Source: Qipengyuania marisflavi (lineage in GTDB: Bacteria; Pseudomonadota; Alphaproteobacteria; Sphingomonadales; Sphingomonadaceae). Taken from it: a DNA stretch of 64,000 nt. Both the position numbers and the translations under genes were made by a program. This document shows positions 58,675-64,000 of the stretch, piece by piece; position 1 is the stretch's first letter; every line of letters begins with the position of its first letter. The stretch lies in assembly GCF_005884405.1 (NCBI RefSeq), contig NZ_VCAO01000008.1, forward strand, positions 1-64,000, in the 5' to 3' direction. The notes under the pieces are model-generated. The model saw only the letters and a list, made by a program, of their open reading frames with translations, ran no database searches and was not told where the DNA came from.

Positions 58675-59409
58675 ATGACCGACGCCGAACTCGCCGCGCA
58701 TCTCGCCGATCAGGCCGGGCGCATCCTGATCCAGGTACGCGATTCCGGCATGTTCGAAGGGAAATCGCTGGGCAAGGCAGGCGATCAGACCGCCAACCAG
58801 TTCCTCGTCCACGCACTGGTCCAGCAACGTCCCGATGACGGTCTGCTGTCCGAAGAGGCCAAGGACACCGACGCACGGCTGGCGAAAAGCCGCGTGTGGG
58901 TTGTCGATCCGGTCGACGGCACCCGCGAATATGGCGAAGCGCGCACCGACTGGGCGGTTCATGTCGCACTGTGCGTGGACGGCCATCCGACAATCGGTGC
59001 AGTCGCCCTGCCCGGTCTAGATCTGGTCCTACGCACCGACCGGCCCAGTGAAGTGCCTGCAGCCGCTGCGAAGCCGCGCATGGTGGTCAGCCGCACGCGT
59101 CCGGCACCTGAAGCTGTGGCGGTTGCCGAAGCTATCGATGCCGAACTGGTCGGCATGGGTTCTGCGGGCGCCAAGGCGATGGCGGTGGTGCGCGGCGAGG
59201 CGGAAATCTACCTTCACACTGGCGGCCAGTATGAATGGGACAGCGCCGCCCCGGCAGCGGTGGCATTGGCGCATGGCCTGCACGCCAGCCGCGTCGACGG
59301 CAGCCCGCTAAACTACAACCAAGCCGATACTTACATGCCCGACCTGCTGATCTGCCGCCCCGAATGGGCCGAGCGGGTGCTGGCTGAAGTGGCCAAGCTC
59401 TCCGCCTAA
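58675..59409 (+). CDS. CysQ-like inositol monophosphatase family phosphatase
   Basis: The product has 244 residues. The Li-sensitive phosphatase metal sites are seen in LLSEEAKDTDARL and WVVDPVDGTREYGEARTDWA (DPxDGT), with the C-terminal GGQYEWDSAAPAAVALAHG (WDxAA). This pattern fits CysQ/3'(2'),5'-bisphosphate nucleotidase or inositol monophosphatase; which substrate applies is not decided by sequence. It follows the sugar transporter by 105 bases and converges with the CoA-ester lyase, overlapping its stop by 4 bases. Confidence 0.88.
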   Translation: MTDAELAAHLADQAGRILIQVRDSGMFEGKSLGKAGDQTANQFLVHALVQQRPDDGLLSEEAKDTDARLAKSRVWVVDPVDGTREYGEARTDWAVHVALCVDGHPTIGAVALPGLDLVLRTDRPSEVPAAAAKPRMVVSRTRPAPEAVAVAEAIDAELVGMGSAGAKAMAVVRGEAEIYLHTGGQYEWDSAAPAAVALAHGLHASRVDGSPLNYNQADTYMPDLLICRPEWAERVLAEVAKLSA

Positions 59410-60299
59410 TCCTCTGCCATTGCCAGCACTTGCTGCGCGCGGGACAGGTGCGGGCGGTCAAGCATTCCGCCCTTCCAGCCGATAGTCCCTGCATCGGGAT
59501 TGGCGGCAAACAACGCCACGATCTCACGCGCCTCGGCCAGTTCGTCCGAGCTGGGCGAAAACGCCGCATTGATCACTTCGACCTGCGCCGGATGGATTGC
59601 CAACATCCCGCGATACCCTTCGCGCCGCACCTGCGTGGCGCGCGCTTTCAGCGTGTCGAGATCGCGGAAATTGGTATCGATAGTCTCAACCGGCAGCACC
59701 TGTGCCGCCGCTGCGCCCAGCAGGCACAGGCTGCGCGCCAGTTGATAGGTAAAGGCAAATTCGCCATCGGGTCCGCGATTGGTCTGCGCTCCTATGGAGT
59801 CCGCCAGATCCTCGGCGCCCCAGGTCATCGCCACCAGGCGCGGCGCTCCGGCGTAATCGCCCGTGGTGAACATCGCAGTCGCAGTTTCTGTCACCAGCGC
59901 GATTACCGGAGTTGAACCCGGCGCGATGCCGTGCAAGCTTTCCAGCTTGGTCAGCATCGCATCCAGCGCCTCGACATCGCTGCGCCCACTGGCTTTGGGC
60001 AGCATGATGCCGCCCGGCGCAGCGGCCATGATCGCCGCCAGATCGGCCTGCGTGTGCGGCCCGTCGAGCGGATTGACCCGCACCCACAACCGCACCCGCT
60101 CGGCGGCGGTCTTGGCGGCGAGAAACGCGTGAATGGCAGTGCGCGCGGCGGGCTTGTTCGCCTCGGTCACTGCATCTTCGAGATCGAAAATCACAATGTC
60201 CGCCGCGCCAACCGCCGCCTTGATCATCTTCTTGTCGCTGTCACCGGGGGCGAACAGCCAGCTGCGCATTTTGGATGGAAGCTTGGCGGAATGGGTCAA
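59406..60299 (-). CDS. HpcH/HpaI aldolase / CoA ester lyase (citrate lyase beta-like)
   Basis: The product has 297 residues. MRSWLFAPGDSDKKMIKAAV, DIVIFDLEDAVTEANKPAAR, VRVNPLDGPHTQADLAAI and IMLPKASGRSDVEALDAML are the motifs of the citrate lyase beta/malyl-CoA lyase family, a magnesium-dependent TIM barrel. ALVTETATAMFTTGDYAG and the Glu/Asp metal ligands are intact. The substrate may be L-malyl-, citramalyl- or methylmalyl-CoA. It starts with TTG at 60299 (AGAAGG 6 bases before) or ATG at 60269. It is not obviously part of the sugar pathway. Confidence 0.87.
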   Translation of the reverse strand: MTHSAKLPSKMRSWLFAPGDSDKKMIKAAVGAADIVIFDLEDAVTEANKPAARTAIHAFLAAKTAAERVRLWVRVNPLDGPHTQADLAAIMAAAPGGIMLPKASGRSDVEALDAMLTKLESLHGIAPGSTPVIALVTETATAMFTTGDYAGAPRLVAMTWGAEDLADSIGAQTNRGPDGEFAFTYQLARSLCLLGAAAAQVLPVETIDTNFRDLDTLKARATQVRREGYRGMLAIHPAQVEVINAAFSPSSDELAEAREIVALFAANPDAGTIGWKGGMLDRPHLSRAQQVLAMAED

Positions 60300-60455
60300 G
60301 GCGGGCCTTCTCTATTGCTGGAAACGGACGGCTTATTTGAGGCGCTTTGCGATGCTGGCGTCAAGCGCTTCTCGCCAATGCAGGCGGAAAAGGGTTCCGT
60401 CAGGGTACATTGCTCGTACAAGACGCATGGTGTTTTCGTGCAAGGAGTGTGATTG

Positions 60456-61325
60456 GTGAGACTGAGCCTGTCCAATGGGCCATATGCGATGGAAGTGGAC
60501 CCGCAGCACGGCGGTTCTGTGACGATGCTGGGTTGGCAGGATCAGCGCATTTTCCGGCCGCATACGGGCAATGGCGTTCTGGGCAGCAGCTGCTTTCCGC
60601 TTGTGCCCTTCTCCAACCGTATCGCTGGGTCCCGTTTCGCATTTAGCGATACTTCAGTTCAATTGCAGCCGAACCACCCGGAGGAGGCTGGGGAGCCGGT
60701 GCTGCACGGCTTCGGCTGGGTCGCATCGTGGGACATTGTGGAAGCTGAGAGCGACCGTGCAGTATTGCGGTTGGAACACAGCGCCGACCAATGGCCGTGG
60801 GACTTCTGCGCCGAGCACAGCCTTTCGCTCTGCGCTGACCATGCATTTTTTGGACTGCGGATCGAAAACCGTTCGGACCGACCTATGCCCGCCGGTCTGG
60901 GTTTCCATCCCTATTTTCCGCGCTCTGCCAACACCGTCTATCACGGCCTGCACCGCGGCGAGTGGGCCAATGATGCGCAGTGCCTGCCCACCGCTCTGGA
61001 CGATCGCGCTGCACCAATTGACTGGTGGAACGGCGCGCCGGTGGGCACTCGCAGCGTCGATACGGTCTATACCGCGCGCAGCGGCCCGCTTACCATCAGC
61101 TGGCCCGACCGCAATCTGGCGGCTGTGATCGAGCCTTCGCCCGACCTTGCCTTCACAACAGTCTATGTCCCGGATGGCGAGGAATTTTTCTGCGCCGAGC
61201 CGGTGACGCATATGACCGATGCCTTTAATCGCTCCGGCCACAATGCCGGGACCAGAGTGCTGGCTCCGGGAGAAGTCTGGTCAGTGTCGATGGTGGTCCG
61301 GGCTGGACGCCTCGCCGATCAATAG
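60456..61325 (+). CDS. galM: Aldose 1-epimerase family protein
   Basis: The product has 289 residues. MRLSLSNGPYAMEVDPQHGG opens the galactose-mutarotase-like fold. CFPLVPFSNRIAG, EPVLHGFGWVASW (catalytic His) and GLGFHPYFPRSANTVYHGL are the GalM/YeaD-type motifs, and YVPDGEEFFCAEPVTHMTDA holds the conserved acidic residues. It interconverts alpha- and beta-hexoses before galactokinase. The start is GTG at 60456 or TTG at 60453, after AAGGAG. It converges with galK, overlapping by 7 bases. Confidence 0.88.
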   Translation: MRLSLSNGPYAMEVDPQHGGSVTMLGWQDQRIFRPHTGNGVLGSSCFPLVPFSNRIAGSRFAFSDTSVQLQPNHPEEAGEPVLHGFGWVASWDIVEAESDRAVLRLEHSADQWPWDFCAEHSLSLCADHAFFGLRIENRSDRPMPAGLGFHPYFPRSANTVYHGLHRGEWANDAQCLPTALDDRAAPIDWWNGAPVGTRSVDTVYTARSGPLTISWPDRNLAAVIEPSPDLAFTTVYVPDGEEFFCAEPVTHMTDAFNRSGHNAGTRVLAPGEVWSVSMVVRAGRLADQ

Positions 61326-62398
61326 ACCTGCGTCACTGGCGCGCCCAAAACCTCACGCAGAGCGGCTTCGCGGCCCCGGCGCATCACCACCACGACAGAA
61401 CCGCCAAACCCCGCCCCGGTCATCCGAGCGCCGCCCTCTGTGCCTACGAAGTGATCCACCTTTGCAACCAGCGCGTCGACTTCCGATACGCTGACCTCGA
61501 ACAGATCGCGCAGTGACGCGTGACCTTCACGCAAAGTAGCGCCAAAACCCTTCAGATCGCCAGCAGCCATCGCCTGATGCGCGCGGTTCACACGGGCGAT
61601 TTCGCCCACTACATGGGCGGCGCGTTTGGCAGCGCCCTGGGGCAATTGCGCCTGCGCCAGCTGTTCCGCCGTCACATCACGCAGAGACATCACCCCGAGC
61701 GCCTCCGCTGCCGCCTCGCATTGCGCGCGCCGGGCGTTGTATTCGCCATCGACCAGCCCGCGAGTGACTCCGCTGTCGACCACCATGATAGCCCAGTCCT
61801 TGGGGATCGCGCGCAAGTCGAACGACAAATCGCGGCAATCGAGCAGCATTGCGTGGCCGGGCTGACCTGCAGCGACCGCCATCTGGTCCATGATGCCGCA
61901 GGCGACGCCGGCATAATCATGCTCAGTCCGTAGTGCCATCAGCGCCAGCGTGCGCGAGTGTTGCGTGGTGCCGCTAGCAGCCGCAAATGCCCTGCCCAGC
62001 GCGATGCAGAGCGAGGCGGATGACGACAGCCCCGATCCGCGCGGCAGATCGCCGCTGATTGCCAGCCTTATGCCCGGCAGCGGCGATAGCCATTGCGCAG
62101 CCATGCCGCGCACATAGGATCGCCAATCGGGATCGGCGGGGTTTTGCGGCGCTGCGGGATCGAACGAATCATGCGCGCTGAAATCAGCAGCAAAAGCGTG
62201 GATTTGGCTGTCCTCGCCAGGCCCCCACGCCACCGCCGTACCCTGCTGGACAGGCATCGGGAGCACCAACCCGTCATTGTAATCGACATGTTCGCCAATC
62301 AGATTGACCCGTCCCGGCGCGAAGGCCACCCCGCTCGGATCGCAGCCAAATTGCTTCACGAATGCCGCCTGCGCTGCCGCAATTGCCGCGGCGCTCAT
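61319..62398 (-). CDS. galK: Galactokinase
   Basis: The product has 359 residues and belongs to the GHMP kinase family. The signature GRVNLIGEHVDYNDGLVLP is near residue 28, the ATP-binding GDLPRGSGLSSSASLCIALG at about 122, and the C-terminal GGARMTGAGFGGSVVVVM. It phosphorylates galactose at C1, the first Leloir step. The ATG overlaps the galT stop by four bases. Length and motifs are normal. Confidence 0.97.
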   Translation of the reverse strand: MSAAAIAAAQAAFVKQFGCDPSGVAFAPGRVNLIGEHVDYNDGLVLPMPVQQGTAVAWGPGEDSQIHAFAADFSAHDSFDPAAPQNPADPDWRSYVRGMAAQWLSPLPGIRLAISGDLPRGSGLSSSASLCIALGRAFAAASGTTQHSRTLALMALRTEHDYAGVACGIMDQMAVAAGQPGHAMLLDCRDLSFDLRAIPKDWAIMVVDSGVTRGLVDGEYNARRAQCEAAAEALGVMSLRDVTAEQLAQAQLPQGAAKRAAHVVGEIARVNRAHQAMAAGDLKGFGATLREGHASLRDLFEVSVSEVDALVAKVDHFVGTEGGARMTGAGFGGSVVVVMRRGREAALREVLGAPVTQVY

Positions 62399-63402
62399 GC
62401 CAGCACCTCCCGCAACCGCTGGGCCGCCGCTTCAGGCGTCAGGTCGCGCTGGGTCTCGGCGAGCAATTCGAAGCCGACCATATGCTTGCGGATCTCTGCC
62501 GAGCGTAGCAGCGGCGGCAGGAAATGCGCATGCAGCCGCCAATGCCCGCTGTCCTCTCCGGCCCCATGCGGCGCGCCGTGCCAGCCCATCGAATAAGGGA
62601 AATCGGTGTCGAACAGCGCATCATAGGCTGGCAGCAACTGACCCAGCAATTCCGCCAATGCGCCGCGCCCGGCCCCGTCAAGATCCTCCAGCCGCCGCAC
62701 ATCCCCGCGCGCAGTAACCAGCGTTTCAAATGGCCATGCAGCCCAGTGCGGCACAACCGCCAGCCAGTGATCGTTGGACACTACCACCCGCGCACCAGCC
62801 GCATCTTCCGCCGCCGCCACCGCATCCAGCAGCACTGCACCATGCTCGCCATGATAAGCGCGCTGGCAGTCATCCTCTCGATCTGCGATGGAAGGGACGA
62901 AATCGCCCGCCCAGACCTGACCATGTGGATGCGGCGAGGATGCGCCCATCATCGCGCCCTTGTTCTCGAAAATCTGGACATGCGCCCAGCGCTCGCCAAG
63001 CTCCGCAGACAGCGCGCACCAGCCGTCGATCACTGCGCGCCGACCAGCATCATCCAGCCGCGCCAACGTCTGCGAATGGTCGGGGCTGTAGCATATCACC
63101 CGCGCTTCACCGCGTGCAGGTTCCTCGCGAAGGACGCCGCCATCCATCGCGGGGGCACTGTCATCAAGCAGCGCGGGAAAGTCGTTTGGAAAGACAAATG
63201 TCCCGGAATAATCCGGGTTTGCTGCGCCGCCCACTCGTGCATTTCCGGGGCAGAGGTAGCAATCAGCATCATGGCTGCGGCGCTCGGCGGTCCCCACCGC
63301 TTTGCGCTCGCCCTGCCACGGACGTTTCATCCGCTGCGGGCTGACCAGCACCCACTCCCCTGTCAGGCGGTTGAGGCGGCGATGCGGCAGGTCACGGGTC
63401 AT
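62395..63402 (-). CDS. galT: Galactose-1-phosphate uridylyltransferase
   Basis: The product has 335 residues and belongs to the HIT superfamily. RRLNRLTGEWVLVSPQRMKR starts the family, CYLCPGNARV is the metal/structural site, and the catalytic SSPHPHGQVWAGDFVPSIA holds His-Pro-His. HWRLHAHFLPPLLRS is the second-domain metal site. It exchanges UDP between glucose and galactose. MTRDLPHRR at 63402 overlaps the GH36 stop (ATGA); longer frames upstream are shadows of GH36. Confidence 0.97.
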   Translation of the reverse strand: MTRDLPHRRLNRLTGEWVLVSPQRMKRPWQGERKAVGTAERRSHDADCYLCPGNARVGGAANPDYSGTFVFPNDFPALLDDSAPAMDGGVLREEPARGEARVICYSPDHSQTLARLDDAGRRAVIDGWCALSAELGERWAHVQIFENKGAMMGASSPHPHGQVWAGDFVPSIADREDDCQRAYHGEHGAVLLDAVAAAEDAAGARVVVSNDHWLAVVPHWAAWPFETLVTARGDVRRLEDLDGAGRGALAELLGQLLPAYDALFDTDFPYSMGWHGAPHGAGEDSGHWRLHAHFLPPLLRSAEIRKHMVGFELLAETQRDLTPEAAAQRLREVLA

Positions 63403-64000
63403 GGGAGAGCTTTCAAATGGAAGATCAGCGCGCTTTCGGCAGCGAGTGCGGGGACCGGCAGCCCGGCCTGCGCCAGCCAGCTGCCGGTGAAGCGCTGGGG
63501 CGTATCGCGCATTGCGGCAAATGCGGGCGCAGCGCGCGGGGTCAGCACACCGCTCTGGCCAGCATGCCGCAGCAAGGATACATCCCAATCGCGTCCAACG
63601 GCAAATGGCAGCGCAATAGGCTGCGCGCGCCGGTCACCGCCGTGGTCGCGGCGGATGAGCCACAGCAGCAATTCATCCTCGCTCCCCTGCGCCTGCCAGA
63701 CCAGCCCGTCACCAGCTTCGCCCAGATAAACGCGTCCAGCATGAACCACTACACGCCACTGTTTGTAAAAGGCGATCCACGCGGCAAGCCTTTCGCGCTC
63801 GCGGCTGTCCATCGCGGCAGGATCCATCTCCACCCCGAAGTGCCCCTGGCACGCAATAGCGGCGCGGAAATCGAGTGACTGCACGCGCCCGGTTGCGTGG
63901 CTGGGGCTGGCACCGACATGCGCGCCCATCGTCTCGGGCGGCATAAAGGCCAGAAAGCCGCGCTGCATCCCGATGCGGGCCACTGCGTCAATATTGTCGC
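63399..64000 (-). CDS. Alpha-galactosidase, GH36 family (C-terminal part, runs off window)
   Basis: About 200 codons are visible from the right edge. DNIDAVARIGMQRGFLAFMP and PETMGAHVGASPSHATGR, then ACQGHFGVEMDPAAM, match the end of the GH36 catalytic barrel and the start of its C-terminal beta-sandwich, as in alpha-galactosidases (melibiase, AgaB type). It would release galactose from alpha-galactosides and feed galM, galK and galT, with which it is translationally coupled. The N-terminus and active site lie outside the window. Confidence 0.88.
   Translation of the reverse strand, partial: DNIDAVARIGMQRGFLAFMPPETMGAHVGASPSHATGRVQSLDFRAAIACQGHFGVEMDPAAMDSRERERLAAWIAFYKQWRVVVHAGRVYLGEAGDGLVWQAQGSEDELLLWLIRRDHGGDRRAQPIALPFAVGRDWDVSLLRHAGQSGVLTPRAAPAFAAMRDTPQRFTGSWLAQAGLPVPALAAESALIFHLKALP

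Overview
The window reads as chromosomal DNA of an alphaproteobacterium of the Sphingomonadales, most likely an Erythrobacteraceae relative (Erythrobacter/Altererythrobacter type). The grounds are high G+C with dense ATGA/TGATG gene overlaps, a GcrA cell-cycle regulator, a DUF1476/BolA/CGFS-glutaredoxin cluster, adjacent carotenoid ketolase and hydroxylase genes (crtW-crtZ), a very large TonB-dependent receptor next to a tryptophan-halogenase-like gene, and a Psp system of the alphaproteobacterial kind. The genus call is inference from gene content; no marker comparison was possible.

Layout. 1-297: end of an IS3-family insertion sequence cut by the window edge. 568-4608: a 1346-residue RTX-type protein built as two beta-helix/RTX modules. 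4667-10712: tRNA-Ser(CGA), hspQ, an ABC-2 permease, gcrA, a diguanylate cyclase, a DUF1993 protein, and a methyltransferase/histidine-kinase pair. 10844-21881 (minus strand): the conserved transcription-translation cluster rimP-nusA-ylxR-infB-rbfA-tdk-(M50 protease)-truB-rpsO-pnp. It carries two inserted genes and a tRNA-like fold in the infB-rbfA gap. 22024-28636: a methyltransferase and a secreted protein, then divergent pspF and a sigma-54-dependent psp operon. The operon continues past pspABC into six tandem, related small one-helix coiled-coil proteins and a 58-residue hydrophobic protein.

28715-37316: sufE and a DUF454 gene; crtW-crtZ with a thioesterase; leuC-(51 aa protein)-leuD with a quinone oxidoreductase; an Fe-S/redox group (DUF1476, BolA, Grx4); a NUDIX hydrolase; and tRNA-Arg(TCT), whose 3' end is duplicated 115 bp away. 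37398-45227 (minus strand): a gapless VirB-type type IV secretion operon (virB1, 2, 3, 4, 6, 9, 10, 11) without virB5, virB7, virB8, virD4 or a relaxase. 45591-47218: a nitronate-monooxygenase-like gene and a flavin reductase.

47258-64000: a glycoside-utilisation locus. It holds a halogenase-like flavoprotein divergent from a TonB-dependent receptor with two LacI-type operators between them, a LacI regulator, two sugar MFS transporters, a lipoprotein GH3 beta-glucosidase preceded by a third operator, a CysQ-like phosphatase, a CoA-ester lyase, aldose epimerase, galactokinase, galT and the end of a GH36 alpha-galactosidase. The likely flow is receptor uptake across the outer membrane, hydrolysis by GH3/GH36, inner-membrane import by MFS carriers, then the Leloir pathway.

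The most notable part is the tandem family of PspB-like small proteins at 26648-28463. After it come the streamlined VirB operon, the tRNA-like cloverleaf at 16279-16355, and the in-frame 71-residue reading frame ahead of the usual PspA start.
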